DNA from: Pegethrix bostrychoides GSE-TBD4-15B
GTDB taxonomy: Bacteria > Cyanobacteriota > Cyanobacteriia > Elainellales > Elainellaceae
Assembly (NCBI GenBank): GCA_019359155.1
Contig: JAHHHV010000002.1
Span: 1 to 64,000 of the forward strand
DNA: 64,000 nucleotides
Reading direction: 5' to 3'
The notes beneath the pieces were generated by a model. That model did not search any database. It saw only the letters and a list, made by a program, of their open reading frames with translations, and was not told the origin of the DNA. Shown here in pieces: positions 1-10,033 of this stretch; position 1 is the stretch's first letter; the number at the start of each line of letters is the position of its first letter. A program made the translations under genes and the position numbers.

Positions 1-754
1 GCGCTGCCACGATGTTGTACGTCTCTTCTTCTTGTCCAAACTTGTACCCGTAGTTCTGACTCTCGGTCTCAGTCGTCTCTCTCACCAGCGAAGAGGTCAC
101 TAGCGAACCGTGCATCGCACTGAACAACGCGCCTCCAAACACACCGGCCACACCCAGCATGTGGAACGGGTGCATCAGGATGTTGTGCTCGGCTTGGAAC
201 ACAAACATGAAGTTGAACGTGCCGGAGATACCCAACGGCATCCCATCTGAAAAGCTGCCTTGGCCAATCGGGTAGATCAAGAACACGGAGGTGGCAGCAG
301 CAAGTGGAGCGCTGTAAGCCACGCAGATCCAAGGACGCATCCCCAGGCGGTAGGAAAGCTCCCATTGCCGACCCATGTAGCAGAACACGCCAATCAAGAA
401 GTGGAAGCAAACTAGCTGATAAGGGCCACCGTTGTAGAGCCACTCGTCGAGAGAAGCGGCTTCCCAAATTGGGTAGAAGTGCAGACCAATGGCATTGGAG
501 GAGGGCACAACTGCTCCAGAGATGATGTTGTTGCCGTACATCAGGGAGCCAGCGACCGGCTCGCGGATGCCGTCGATGTCCACGGGGGGAGCGGCGATGA
601 AGGCGATGATGAAGCAGATGGTGGCAGACAGCAATGTTGGGATCATCAGCACGCCGAACCAGCCCACGTAGATGCGGTTGTCGGTGGAGGTGATCCAACT
701 GCAGAAACGCTCCCAAACGCCAGCGCTTTCGCGTTTTTGGTAAGTGGTAGTCAT
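1..754 (-). CDS. psbA: Photosystem II D1 protein, 5' part (cut by window edge)
   Basis: D1 is the reaction-centre core subunit of photosystem II in the thylakoid membrane; it binds the Mn cluster, P680 chlorophylls, pheophytin and QB. The reading frame starts at an ATG at 754 and gives [17 protein letters not shown]; 251 complete codons are present, up to just before the QB pocket, and the rest lies left of the window. Asp170, Glu189, His190, His198 and His215 are at the expected places, so this is a functional D1 and not a rogue or chlorophyll f-synthase form. Residue 130 is Gln (context YMGRQWELS), which in cyanobacteria with several psbA copies marks the low-light or standard isoform rather than the Glu130 high-light one. 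The gene is divergent from gcvH, with an AT-rich 486-base region between them that must hold its promoter. A long ORF in another frame on the same strand is a shadow. Confidence 0.97.
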   Translation of the reverse strand, partial: MTTTYQKRESAGVWERFCSWITSTDNRIYVGWFGVLMIPTLLSATICFIIAFIAAPPVDIDGIREPVAGSLMYGNNIISGAVVPSSNAIGLHFYPIWEAASLDEWLYNGGPYQLVCFHFLIGVFCYMGRQWELSYRLGMRPWICVAYSAPLAAATSVFLIYPIGQGSFSDGMPLGISGTFNFMFVFQAEHNILMHPFHMLGVAGVFGGALFSAMHGSLVTSSLVRETTETESQNYGYKFGQEEETYNIVAA

Positions 755-1010
755 AATTGCTTAGGTTGCAAAAGATTAGAGAATGTATGCAGCAAGTTGA
801 ACTTGACTGTACTTGATATCGTAAAAGATAAATCAGATGAAACTCAATAATTGACTGCATTTGTAACTGTTTTTAACCAAGTTTTATTAAGTCGTATTTC
901 CACTTATTAAGAGAACTCGTTTTGTTGCTGAGTGAATCGCCACGGGACTAGCCTAAGATTTGTTGAAACCTAGTTCAGATAAAGCAGGCGAGTCCAAATT
1001 TCAGCAGAGG

Positions 1011-1032
1011 CAAGCTATTTCCAAGCTATTTC
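1011..1032. repeat. Tandem duplication, 11 bp x2
   Basis: The unit caagctatttc occurs twice head to tail without mismatch in the psbA-gcvH intergenic region. It belongs to the set of short tandem duplications seen throughout the window. Confidence 0.8.
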
Positions 1033-1170
1033 ATATATATTGATCAAGCCTTATCTAAACTTAATCTTTATAATCGAGAGGAAAAATTAATGAATTGGAC
1101 TGCGGCCAGTCTTAATTCCTGAGTTCCGACGAGCGGAGGCCAGAAAAATTCCGGCTCCCCCATTGTTTGA

Positions 1171-1219
1171 GTCTAGTCTCTTCAGTAGACTGCTGGCAGG
1201 AGAGTTGAACGAGACTCTC
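1171..1219 (+). promoter_or_regulatory. Two small hairpins in the gcvH leader
   Basis: Two stems can be drawn in the region just upstream of gcvH: gtcta/tagac (1171-1175 with 1186-1190) and a 6-bp stem gagagt/actctc (1200-1205 with 1214-1219), the second about 20 bases before the ATG. The short stem followed by a purine-rich stretch faintly recalls the last part of a glycine riboswitch, but the conserved core of that riboswitch was not found. Function unknown. Confidence 0.25.
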
Positions 1220-1240
1220 AAGACCACCACGGAGAACGCT

Positions 1241-1630
1241 ATGGCATTTGACTACCCGGACGATCTGAAGTATTCCGACAGCCACGAGTACGCCCGACTA
1301 GACGGCGAAATCGTCACGATTGGCATCACTGAGTTTGCAATTGATCAGCTGGGCGACATTGTGTTTTTGGAGCTGCCGGATGTGGGCAACGAAGTCGAGA
1401 AGGGCGAAACCTTTGGCACTGTCGAGTCAGTCAAGGCGGTTGAGGATCTGAAAGCTCCGGTGACTGGAACCGTGATTGAACGCAACGAGGCGCTGATTGA
1501 AACGCCTGAGCAGCTGGCTGAAGATCCATACGGCGCAAGCTGGATGCTGAAAGTGCGGATTGAAGATATCACCGAGCTAGATGATGCGATGTCGGCAGAT
1601 GAATATCAACAGCAGGTAGAGGGCGGCTAG
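1241..1630 (+). CDS. gcvH: Glycine cleavage system H protein
   Basis: GcvH carries the aminomethyl group on a lipoyl-lysine between the P, T and L proteins of the glycine cleavage complex, which in cyanobacteria serves photorespiratory glycine breakdown. The product is 129 residues, the normal family length. The lipoylation site is Lys65 in the context VESVKAVED, preceded by the usual lipoyl-domain strand pattern from about residue 20 to 90. The ORF can be extended upstream to a TTG at 1163, but the ATG at 1241 is preferred: it follows a purine-rich ggag and gives the conserved N-terminus [17 protein letters not shown]. The gene stands alone; gcvP, gcvT and lpd are not in the window. Confidence 0.96.
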   Translation: MAFDYPDDLKYSDSHEYARLDGEIVTIGITEFAIDQLGDIVFLELPDVGNEVEKGETFGTVESVKAVEDLKAPVTGTVIERNEALIETPEQLAEDPYGASWMLKVRIEDITELDDAMSADEYQQQVEGG

Positions 1631-1768
1631 GGCGAACAGCGCACTGATTCTGCCAGTCTGGAAGCTGGGAATTCTGAATCGCTGAAGACTCTGTGAAGTT
1701 TAATGGGCTGAAACCGCTCTGAATTGCCGGAATGGTAACCAGTCGTTATGCCTGAGACATTGCCTAAA

Positions 1769-1816
1769 CGCCCAGAAGATGAAGCGCCCAGAAGATAAAG
1801 CGCCCAGAAGATAAAA
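1769..1816. repeat. Tandem repeat, 16 bp x3
   Basis: Three head-to-tail copies of cgcccagaagataaag (first copy with one change, last base of the third different) fill the space just before the S4-domain gene. The repeats end about 26 bases before its ATG, so copy-number change would alter promoter or leader spacing. Confidence 0.85.
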
Positions 1817-1842
1817 TAGGATCAGTTCCAAATTTAGAAACC

Positions 1843-2637
1843 ATGCCGTCCAGAGAACTGCTGCCCAGAGAAGATCTGCTGAAGTCGATTGAAAACCGCG
1901 CAGCCGCAGTGCGGATCTTAGATCAAGCCGAGCAGGCGCTCAAGACCTGGGAAGTTGTCTGCACCGACTTCCTCTCGCCGCCGGAGCTAGCCGACGCGCA
2001 GCAGATGTTTGCCCGCCTCACCGACTTGCAGTATGTGGCCTGGGGCGGCTATCCGCAGGCCGAGCGACAGCGGCTGGCGATTGCTCGTGCCGAGATGCCG
2101 CTAGATGCCGCGCAGGTGGCCACAACAGTCCTGGAGATTGCGGGCAACTTTCTGTTTGACTCAGCTAGCCACCGCGATTTTTTAGGCGCAATGCTGGGGA
2201 CGGGCATTGTCCGCGAAAAGGCAGGTGACATTCTGGTGCTGGGCGAGCGCGGGGCGCAGGCAATTGTCGTGCCAGAGCTAGCCGACTTCTTGACGATGAG
2301 CCTGACGCAAGTTCGCTCCGTGCCCGTCAAAACTCAGCCGATTGATCCCAGCGAGCTGAAGGTGAGGGAACCCAAGAAGAAAGAGCTGACGACCGTAGAA
2401 GCCTCAATGCGGCTAGATGCATTGGCCTCAGCGGGATTTGGCATGTCGCGCAGCAAGATGACCGACTTGATTGCCGCAGGCGACGTGCGAGTGAACTGGA
2501 AGGAGATTACGCAGTCTAGTCATGCGCTCAAGCCGGGAGATCTGGTGGCGATTCGCGGCAAGGGACGATTAGAGGTGGGCGAGGTGGCAATCACCAAAAA
2601 AGATCGCTATCGCGTGCAGCTGACGCGACTTGTCTAG
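1843..2637 (+). CDS. Photosystem II S4-domain RNA-binding protein (YlmH-like)
   Basis: This 264-residue protein matches the cyanobacterial family of YlmH-type proteins named for photosystem II S4 domains. The N-terminal ~180 residues form the YlmH-like region (for example FARLTDLQYVAWGGYPQAER and FLGAMLGTGIVREKAGDI). Residues ~185-250 form an S4 RNA-binding module, with the pattern SAGFGMSRSKMTDLIAAGDV followed by VNWKEITQSSHALKPGD. Relatives bind RNA or ribosomes; the precise role in photosynthesis is not established. Its 3' end overlaps that of the convergent devA gene by 4 bp. Confidence 0.88.
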   Translation: MPSRELLPREDLLKSIENRAAAVRILDQAEQALKTWEVVCTDFLSPPELADAQQMFARLTDLQYVAWGGYPQAERQRLAIARAEMPLDAAQVATTVLEIAGNFLFDSASHRDFLGAMLGTGIVREKAGDILVLGERGAQAIVVPELADFLTMSLTQVRSVPVKTQPIDPSELKVREPKKKELTTVEASMRLDALASAGFGMSRSKMTDLIAAGDVRVNWKEITQSSHALKPGDLVAIRGKGRLEVGEVAITKKDRYRVQLTRLV

Positions 2638-3335
2638 CTGGCTAGGCTTTCGTCGGTTTCTAGCCTGCCATCCACCAGCGTAATAATTCGATCGGCTACG
2701 TCGAGGATGCGGTTGTCATGCGTCACCATCAAAATTGTTTTGCCCTGGCTTTTGGCTAGCTCCTGCATCAGCGTCACCACTTCCCGTCCCGACTGCTTAT
2801 CCAGCGCGGCGGTTGGTTCATCGGCCAAAACGAGCGCTGGCTGATTCACCAAGGCGCGAGCAATGGCCACCCGTTGCTTTTGACCACCCGACAGAGCGCT
2901 GGGCTTGTAGTCTACGCGATCGGCTAAGCCGAGTTGGCTCAGCATCTGCACCGCTTTCTGGCGCTTATCACCCCAGCGATCCAATAGCTCCACAGCCATC
3001 TCAACGTTTTGGCTAGCGGTCAGCGATTCAAACAGATTATGCGCCTGGAAAATAAACCCAATGTTGCGCCGCACGGTTACCAATGCCGCCCGACTCAGCC
3101 CGACAATCTCTTGATCTAAAACTTGTAGACTGCCCTGTTGCACGGTTCGCAGCGCCCCAATCAGCGTCAGCAGAGTCGTTTTGCCAGAGCCTGAAGGGCC
3201 AGTCATGATCACAATTTGACCTCTGGGCAAGTCTAGATCGATGTCGTAGAGCACCTGTTTACGCAGATCTCCCTGCCCAAAAAAGTAGCTGAGCTGCCGG
3301 ATTTGGACGGCAGTGCTGGAAGCAATCCGTGTCAT
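2634..3335 (-). CDS. devA: DevA-type ABC exporter ATPase
   Basis: This is the 233-residue ATP-binding subunit of a DevBCA (MacB-like) exporter. It has Walker A GPSGSGKTT, the signature LSGGQKQRVAIARAL, Walker B LVLADEPTAALD and a switch histidine in MVTHD. In heterocyst formers DevBCA with a TolC-type channel exports envelope glycolipids; relatives in other cyanobacteria export lipid-like or unknown substrates. It is the last gene of a leftward four-gene operon, and its ATG overlaps the stop of the upstream permease (ATGA), which implies translational coupling. No TolC gene is nearby. Confidence 0.93.
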   Translation of the reverse strand: MTRIASSTAVQIRQLSYFFGQGDLRKQVLYDIDLDLPRGQIVIMTGPSGSGKTTLLTLIGALRTVQQGSLQVLDQEIVGLSRAALVTVRRNIGFIFQAHNLFESLTASQNVEMAVELLDRWGDKRQKAVQMLSQLGLADRVDYKPSALSGGQKQRVAIARALVNQPALVLADEPTAALDKQSGREVVTLMQELAKSQGKTILMVTHDNRILDVADRIITLVDGRLETDESLAS

Positions 3336-4516
3336 AGCCCAAACACCTCCGCCGGATCAGCAGTCTGGACTTTGCGAACGGCAATTGCCCCCGAAATTAA
3401 GCACATCAGCACCGTGGCAATGAACAGATTGATGATGCGCGTCTGGGTCATTTGCATCAGCAGGCCGGTGGCGTTAGCGGTTAGCTTATAGAGTCCGGCG
3501 CTCACCAAGCAGCCTGGAATAAATCCCATCACCGCCAAAATCACCGCCTCCTGTATCACTACGCCCAGTAAATATAGATTTGAGTATCCCATCGCTTTTA
3601 GCGTCGCGTATTCTGACCAGTGATCGGATATATCTGTATAGAGAATCTGATAAACCAAAATAATTCCTACCGCAAAGCTCATCACTGCCAGCAGTGAAAA
3701 CACAAAGCCAATGCTGGTATTTTCACGCCAATAATTTAGCTCTTGTTCGACAAACTCAGCTTTAGTCATCACTTTTACGTCCTTGGGCAGCGCCTCGCTT
3801 AAGGTTCTAGCGAGCACGTCCGGGGCTTGATCGGGAGCCAGCTTCAGCAGCCCTAAATCAATTGTGCTCAGGTCACGGCTGTCTTCGTCGGGGCCAAGAC
3901 GACCAAAGTAGCGCAAGAAGTTTTGGTCGCTCATTACCACATTGCCGTTGCCAGAAGCAAAGTCAGTGCCTAGCTCGAAGCTGCCCACAACTTTGATCTG
4001 CTGCTCATCGACTTCGGTGAGGGTTCCTGCTGCGCCGCTGCCCACTTCTGGCCGCGATCGCTGATCCAGCAGCGCTGTCCAGGGCATCTGAAGCTGCCTC
4101 AGGCTCTCGGTGATGCCGGGGAGCTGCAGCACCGGATCGCTGAGGTTAAAGGCAATCACCCGCAGCGGACGAGTCCGGCGCGTTTCGGGGTTTTTCCAGT
4201 AGGCAGTGGTGGTGTAGAGCGGATAGGCCGCCTCAACACCCGCGTAAGCCTGCGCCTGATAGAGCCGCTGTCGGGCAATTTGCTCTGGCACAAACATATT
4301 GTTTTTGAGCGGGCTAATCAGTACTACGTCACCGTTCAGCAGCTTCAGCAACTGCACTTGGCTGTCGTAAAGCGCGTTTTCAAAGCCACGGAAGATAAAC
4401 ATTAGCAGCACTGAAAATGCGACCCCGGCCAGCGAGGTGAGCAGCCTGCGGCGTTCGTAGGTGAGGTTAAACCAGGCGAGCGGGGTACGTCGGACAAACT
4501 GACTGAATCTCACCAT
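3332..4516 (-). CDS. devC: DevC-type ABC exporter permease, second copy
   Basis: This is a 394-residue FtsX/MacB-like permease: one N-terminal membrane helix (about residues 25-45), a large periplasmic domain and three C-terminal helices with the family motif YQILYTDISDH...EYATLKAMGYS. The ORF extends upstream, but the ATG at 4516 (MVRFSQFVRRTPLAWFNLTY) is chosen because it overlaps the stop codon of the preceding permease as TGATG and aligns with that paralogue's N-terminus. It differs clearly from the other DevC of the operon, so the transporter may use a heterodimeric membrane domain. Confidence 0.92.
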   Translation of the reverse strand: MVRFSQFVRRTPLAWFNLTYERRRLLTSLAGVAFSVLLMFIFRGFENALYDSQVQLLKLLNGDVVLISPLKNNMFVPEQIARQRLYQAQAYAGVEAAYPLYTTTAYWKNPETRRTRPLRVIAFNLSDPVLQLPGITESLRQLQMPWTALLDQRSRPEVGSGAAGTLTEVDEQQIKVVGSFELGTDFASGNGNVVMSDQNFLRYFGRLGPDEDSRDLSTIDLGLLKLAPDQAPDVLARTLSEALPKDVKVMTKAEFVEQELNYWRENTSIGFVFSLLAVMSFAVGIILVYQILYTDISDHWSEYATLKAMGYSNLYLLGVVIQEAVILAVMGFIPGCLVSAGLYKLTANATGLLMQMTQTRIINLFIATVLMCLISGAIAVRKVQTADPAEVFGL

Positions 4517-5658
4517 CAAAACACCTCGGCTGGATCGGCTAGTACCACTTTGCGGACTGAAATCACGGCGGAAAGAATGCACATGCTAAGCGTTAGCAGC
4601 AGCACAAACAGGGCGCGTTCCCACTCCATACCAATCGGCAAACCGCCTGCTGTAGCGCTGCGGGTGAGTTCATATAGCCCCAGCGAAATAATAAAGCCGG
4701 GAATATAGCCCAGCACGGCCAGGATAATCGCCTCTTGAATGACTGTCTGCACCAGAAAGCCGCTGCGGTAGCCCATCGCTTTCAGCGTCGCATATTGCTT
4801 CATATGGTCAGCGATATCGGTATAGAGAATTTGATAGACAATAATCACGCCAACAATACAGGAGATAGTCACGCCCAAGCCAAAGATAAAGCCGATGGAG
4901 GTGGTACTGATCCAGTAGGTGCGCTCGCGATCGACAATCTGCGGCTTGGTCAGCACGATCACATCTTTGGGCAGAGCCGCCGCGAGCGCTGCTGCTACCC
5001 GATCAGGATCGGACTCTGGCTGCAGCTTGATCAGCCCGACGCTGATTAGGTTGAGCGGGAATGGATCAAAAAAGCGGCGAAAGTTCTGGTCGCTCATCAG
5101 CAGCGTACCGTCTGCCGCGAAGCCGCCACCGAGGACATACTGACCGCCCACGGTCACCCTGCGTCGCTCTAGCTCGGTGATGGTTCCTGCCTGCTGCGAT
5201 CCAAATTCGGGCCGCGACAGCCGATCGATGAGCGTGGTGTCTGGGCGACGCAGGGCATCCAGATTTTGGGGTGAGCGAAACTCCGGGTCGAGAAATACTG
5301 GATCGTCCGGGTTGATGCCAAACACAAAAATTGAGCGATTCTTGCGGGTTTCGGGGTTGCGCCACTGCCCATATCCAGCGTAGATCGGCATAGTTCGCTC
5401 AACGCCTGCAAAGCCTGCGGCCTGGTAGAGACGTTCGCGCGGGAACGCTTTATTGGTGCTAATTTCCAGCGTTTGGGGCGAGAGCAGAAATACATCAGCG
5501 TCAAACTGGCTGTAGATCTGCGAGGCGGATTTAGCCAGCGCGCCGAGAAACCCCAGATTCATGAAAACCAGCAGCACCGCAAAAGCCACTCCAGCAATCG
5601 CCACCAGTAGTCGCGTTTTTTCGTGCGTCAGATTGAGCAAAGCCAGCGGCGTTTTCAT
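4516..5658 (-). CDS. devC: DevC-type ABC exporter permease, first copy
   Basis: This 380-residue permease starts MKTPLALLNLTHEKTRLL and has the same architecture as its downstream paralogue: an N-terminal helix, a periplasmic domain, and a C-terminal block of helices with YQILYTDIADHMKQYATLKAMGY. It ends in ADPAEVF, and the other copy has the same sequence near its C-terminus, evidence of an old tandem duplication. It starts 9 bases after the devB stop and is translationally coupled to the second devC. Confidence 0.92.
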   Translation of the reverse strand: MKTPLALLNLTHEKTRLLVAIAGVAFAVLLVFMNLGFLGALAKSASQIYSQFDADVFLLSPQTLEISTNKAFPRERLYQAAGFAGVERTMPIYAGYGQWRNPETRKNRSIFVFGINPDDPVFLDPEFRSPQNLDALRRPDTTLIDRLSRPEFGSQQAGTITELERRRVTVGGQYVLGGGFAADGTLLMSDQNFRRFFDPFPLNLISVGLIKLQPESDPDRVAAALAAALPKDVIVLTKPQIVDRERTYWISTTSIGFIFGLGVTISCIVGVIIVYQILYTDIADHMKQYATLKAMGYRSGFLVQTVIQEAIILAVLGYIPGFIISLGLYELTRSATAGGLPIGMEWERALFVLLLTLSMCILSAVISVRKVVLADPAEVF

Positions 5659-5667
5659 GGCTCTACG

Positions 5668-6831
5668 TCAGTTCGCAACGTCAATTCGCACATCAACTTG
5701 CAGATTGGTCAAGGCAGCCACAGACTGGCTGTCATCCAGCTTCACCTTCACCTCCACCACGCGCGAGTCGGCGTTGGCGGCAGGATCGTCATCCAGCACA
5801 TTGTTTTTGAAGATCTGCCAGCCGATTTCGGAGACTTTGCCTGTCAAGGGCTGCTCAAATGCGCCGTTGCGGCTGGCAACTGTGGCGGACTGTCCCAGCT
5901 TGATGCGGCTCACATCCGTTTCGTACACCTCAGCCACGGCGACCATCTGGCGGGTGTCGCCCAAGTCGAGAATCCCATCTTCGCCAATTGCCTCGCCCGC
6001 TTTGGTAATGATCTTGAGAATGCGGCCATCGCGGGGAGCGCGAATCACGGTACGGTCGAGCTTAGCCTGGGCGAGCTGAAGGTTTTGGCGAGCCGATTCG
6101 GCGGTGACTTGGGTTTGGCTCAGGGGCAGGTTAGCGCGCTCGACTTGAAGCTGGGCTTCGGCGTTTTTGATTTCGGTCTGCTGGCGAGTCTGAATCCGGG
6201 TGAGGTTGGCGCGGGCGCTATTCAGCTTTTCCTGGGCTTGACGAGCAGCACTGATCTGGCGGTCGAGATCTTGCTTGGCAAGCGCTCCCTGGGCGTAGAG
6301 TTCCTCAAAGCGCTGCAAGTCCTGGTTGGCCAGCTCCAGATCGGCTGCCAACTCGCGGATGTTGGCCTGCTGGGCAGCAATTTCGGCGGCGCTGGGGGCG
6401 GCAACCTGCTGGACGCGGGTCTGGGCTTCCTGGATTTGGCTCTGGCCGTAGGCGGTTGTGGCCTGGAGGCTGCGTTCGGCTTCGTTGAGCTGGCTGGCGG
6501 CATAGTCGCGCTCGGCTTTGCGTTCGCCATAGCTTTCTAGATAGGCCAGCAGATCTCCAGCTTTGACTATATCGCCCTGCTTGACCTGAAGCCGCTGGAT
6601 GCGCTCGCCCGATGGCCCTCCAACTCGAACAACTTCGCTTTGAGGTTCGATCCGACCCAGTGCGACAACCTCAACGCGCTGGGGCAAGGCGGCAGTCTCG
6701 GCGGTTTCGGCAGGAGCAGGCGAGCGACTCAGCAGCCGGATTAGACCCAAACCTGCCGCGCCCAACGCCAGAAACGTAGCTAGGGCTGCAACTGCCCAGC
6801 CGGAACGGAAATTCTTTTTGGAGATTGCCAT
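5668..6831 (-). CDS. devB: DevB-type membrane fusion protein (HlyD family)
   Basis: This is the periplasmic adaptor of the exporter, linking the DevC/DevA inner-membrane pump to an outer-membrane channel. The 387-residue product has one N-terminal membrane helix (residues ~11-33), a half-lipoyl motif near VKQGDIVKAGDLLAYLES, a long coiled-coil hairpin rich in Ala, Gln and Glu (about 105-265), then the second half-lipoyl TVIRAPRDGRILKI and a beta-barrel domain. It is the first gene of the leftward devB-devC-devC-devA operon; the promoter should lie in the 6832-7060 gap. Confidence 0.93.
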   Translation of the reverse strand: MAISKKNFRSGWAVAALATFLALGAAGLGLIRLLSRSPAPAETAETAALPQRVEVVALGRIEPQSEVVRVGGPSGERIQRLQVKQGDIVKAGDLLAYLESYGERKAERDYAASQLNEAERSLQATTAYGQSQIQEAQTRVQQVAAPSAAEIAAQQANIRELAADLELANQDLQRFEELYAQGALAKQDLDRQISAARQAQEKLNSARANLTRIQTRQQTEIKNAEAQLQVERANLPLSQTQVTAESARQNLQLAQAKLDRTVIRAPRDGRILKIITKAGEAIGEDGILDLGDTRQMVAVAEVYETDVSRIKLGQSATVASRNGAFEQPLTGKVSEIGWQIFKNNVLDDDPAANADSRVVEVKVKLDDSQSVAALTNLQVDVRIDVAN

Positions 6832-7060
6832 ACGTTTTGTCTAACCGACCTGTCTAACTAGGGCTACTCTGCCCAAGCTCTATTTTTAACTGTTTTTAAC
6901 TATTTTTAAGATTTTTGAAGTTTCTTAGGTTTTGTTGCATTGCTTTTGGGTTTCACAAATGAGCTTTTGCAGCGGCATCCACCCAGTGAGCATGCTAGTT
7001 CTACTTTGCCAAGAGATCGGCGATTGAGCATCCTCCAGTCGGGCAGTCGGATAAACGCAG

Positions 7061-8164
<1,104 letters not shown>

Positions 8165-8185
8165 CTAGCGCTACTTAGTCCGACG

Positions 8186-9556
8186 TTACCCTATGCCACT
8201 CGGTTTAATTGCTGCTAGTAGTGAGTCCCAAGTTGAGAACTGAATGCCCAGCCCAAATCGCCCCAGCCCTAGTAGCGCGAGTCCACCTAGCAGCAGCGCT
8301 GTTGCCTGCAAATCCTGTCGCAGACAGCCCATGCCCTCACGCTGTAGCCCAAAGCTGACGCTGGCGTAGTAGAACAGATCATTGAGCGCTACGGCCACAA
8401 TTGCCCCAACAACCCCAATCTGGTGATAGCCGAACCAAATGCCGCCGACCGTGCAAAGCAGCCGCAGGAAATTACCGACCGTGGTGTACTGGACGCGACC
8501 AATGGCGATTAGGGCTGAGTCAATTGTGGCGCAGAGCAGGCGCGGCCAAATGCCCAGCGCTAAAATCGGCAGCATCCAGGCGGCAGCGGTATAGCGCTGG
8601 TCATAGAGCGCCAGGATCAGCAGATCGCCTAGGCCAATCATCAGCACCATGCCGAGCGTGAGCACGAGCAGCAGTTTTTTACGGTGACGCAAAATCGCAG
8701 CCCGCAGCTCAGGACGCGGCAGATCCACCATTTTGGCAGCCGCAGGCAAAATAATTCGCATACTCAGGGCTAGCGTCAGCTGGCGGGGCAGGTCGCTCAG
8801 CATCAGCGCGATCCCGTAGATGCCCAGCATATCTAGCGGCAGCAGCTTCCCCAGCATTAGCCGATCTGCCTGTTCGGCCATGAAAGTGAGGGCAGTTGAG
8901 ACAAAGATCCAGCGCCCCAGGCTAAAGATTTCCTGAACAGCGCTTTTCTCCCAGCAAAACTGGTTACGGAGTCCTGGAATCAGCTGATAGCTCCAGACCA
9001 GCCGCACAATGCTGACCACTAAATTGCCGCTGACTAGCGCCCACATTGTCGGGCTGTGGTAAGCCCAAACTACCATTACCGCAGTTTGAATGGCCTGCGC
9101 TGTCAGCTCCAAAACGGTAAGCTGCCGCACCGCCATATGACGCTCCAGCGTGTAAGTGGCCGTTGAGCTAAATCCATCCAAAATGGTGGTCAGTCCCACA
9201 ACCGGAATGATCCACTGCAGCTGCGGCTGATTATAGAGCACCGCCATTGGATAGCTGAACAGCAGGCAGGCCGTCCACAGTCCCAGTCCTCGAATGACTT
9301 TAAGTGTCCAGGCTGTGTTGACAAAATCAGGCTCATCGCCGCGCTTGTTTTGGATGATGCTGAGACCAACGCCCACATCAGAAAACAGGTTTAGCCCCAC
9401 GATGAAAATATTGACCAGCGCCATGAGTCCAAAAAACTCTGGAAACAGTAGGCGTGTTAAGAGTAGATTGCTGCCGAATCGGAGAATTTGACCCAGGCCA
9501 TAGCCTGCTACAGTCCAGAAAGCGCCCCGAATAACTAGCTTTTTTAATACGCTCAT
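8186..9556 (-). CDS. Oligosaccharide flippase / polysaccharide biosynthesis membrane protein (Wzx-like)
   Basis: This 456-residue protein is almost entirely hydrophobic, with about 12-14 membrane segments, and starts MSVLKKLVIRGAFWTVAGYGLGQILRF, a typical N-terminus of MATE/MOP-superfamily O-antigen flippases. It would move a lipid-linked sugar across the inner membrane. No glycosyltransferases adjoin it, so the substrate cannot be inferred. Confidence 0.87.
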   Translation of the reverse strand: MSVLKKLVIRGAFWTVAGYGLGQILRFGSNLLLTRLLFPEFFGLMALVNIFIVGLNLFSDVGVGLSIIQNKRGDEPDFVNTAWTLKVIRGLGLWTACLLFSYPMAVLYNQPQLQWIIPVVGLTTILDGFSSTATYTLERHMAVRQLTVLELTAQAIQTAVMVVWAYHSPTMWALVSGNLVVSIVRLVWSYQLIPGLRNQFCWEKSAVQEIFSLGRWIFVSTALTFMAEQADRLMLGKLLPLDMLGIYGIALMLSDLPRQLTLALSMRIILPAAAKMVDLPRPELRAAILRHRKKLLLVLTLGMVLMIGLGDLLILALYDQRYTAAAWMLPILALGIWPRLLCATIDSALIAIGRVQYTTVGNFLRLLCTVGGIWFGYHQIGVVGAIVAVALNDLFYYASVSFGLQREGMGCLRQDLQATALLLGGLALLGLGRFGLGIQFSTWDSLLAAIKPSGIG

Positions 9557-10033
9557 ATCCTAATTAATTAAGGTGACGCTCCCCACTTGCATCGTTATGT
9601 GACTCAATTCTGTACTGCGGTATCCAGGCAGGCCACCTTCTAAGGGTTGTAATTTTACGATCAATCTTTCCTATACGCAGGCATATACGCAGGATCACTA
9701 CACCAAACTCTGACTCAGTCATGGATTGACTCAGCTTCTCAGGGGTATCTTCTCAGAGGTGGTCAGAAAAATGACGTTTAGGAGAGGGGTGTCTAATAAG
9801 CCGTTGATCTAATCTATGAGGGAACCGCTCTCAGGGAATCTTTTGCGCCTAACTCTAGTGAACTACGCTTGCTTCGCTAGGTTCCCACCAAAATCATGAA
9901 CAAAAATACGCCATTTAGCTGAGATCGGCTATAGAGACCTCCGACTCAACGCTCAGCAGGCCGATTAGATTAGAGGCAGAATTAAAGTCTAGAGTCAGGC
10001 TGAATTGTAGGCGCAGCAGCGCCAGATCAAGCG
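9557..10033. other. Intergenic region between flippase and histidine kinase genes
   Basis: This 477-base stretch separates the divergent flippase and histidine kinase genes and must hold both promoters. It contains an imperfect direct repeat of atacgcagg (9673-9693). No small ORF of recognisable family, tRNA or strong terminator was seen. Confidence 0.45.
9673..9693. repeat. Short direct repeat, 9 bp with 12-bp period
   Basis: The motif atacgcagg occurs at 9673-9681 and again at 9685-9693, separated by three bases. It is one of the small direct duplications of the window. Confidence 0.6.

Larger units (their letters stand above)
755..1240. other. Intergenic region between psbA and gcvH
   Basis: This 486-base stretch separates divergent psbA and gcvH. 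It is AT-rich near psbA, as expected for a strong psbA promoter and leader, but no -35/-10 pair could be chosen with confidence. It holds an 11-bp direct duplication (1011-1032) and, close to gcvH, two small hairpins listed separately. No protein or tRNA gene was seen. Confidence 0.5.

Noticed and set aside
69-860. Long leftward ORF (263 codons) over psbA in another frame
   Set aside because: It is a shadow of the psbA reading frame, with Arg/His/Leu-rich composition typical of a frame-shifted reading, and psbA itself is certain.
1163-1240. Extension of gcvH to a TTG start at 1163
   Set aside because: The added 26 residues are not like any GcvH N-terminus, and the ATG at 1241 has a better ribosome site.
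1090-1240. Glycine riboswitch upstream of gcvH
   Set aside because: Only a short stem and a purine-rich stretch recall it; the conserved core was not found, so it was reported only as a hairpin pair.
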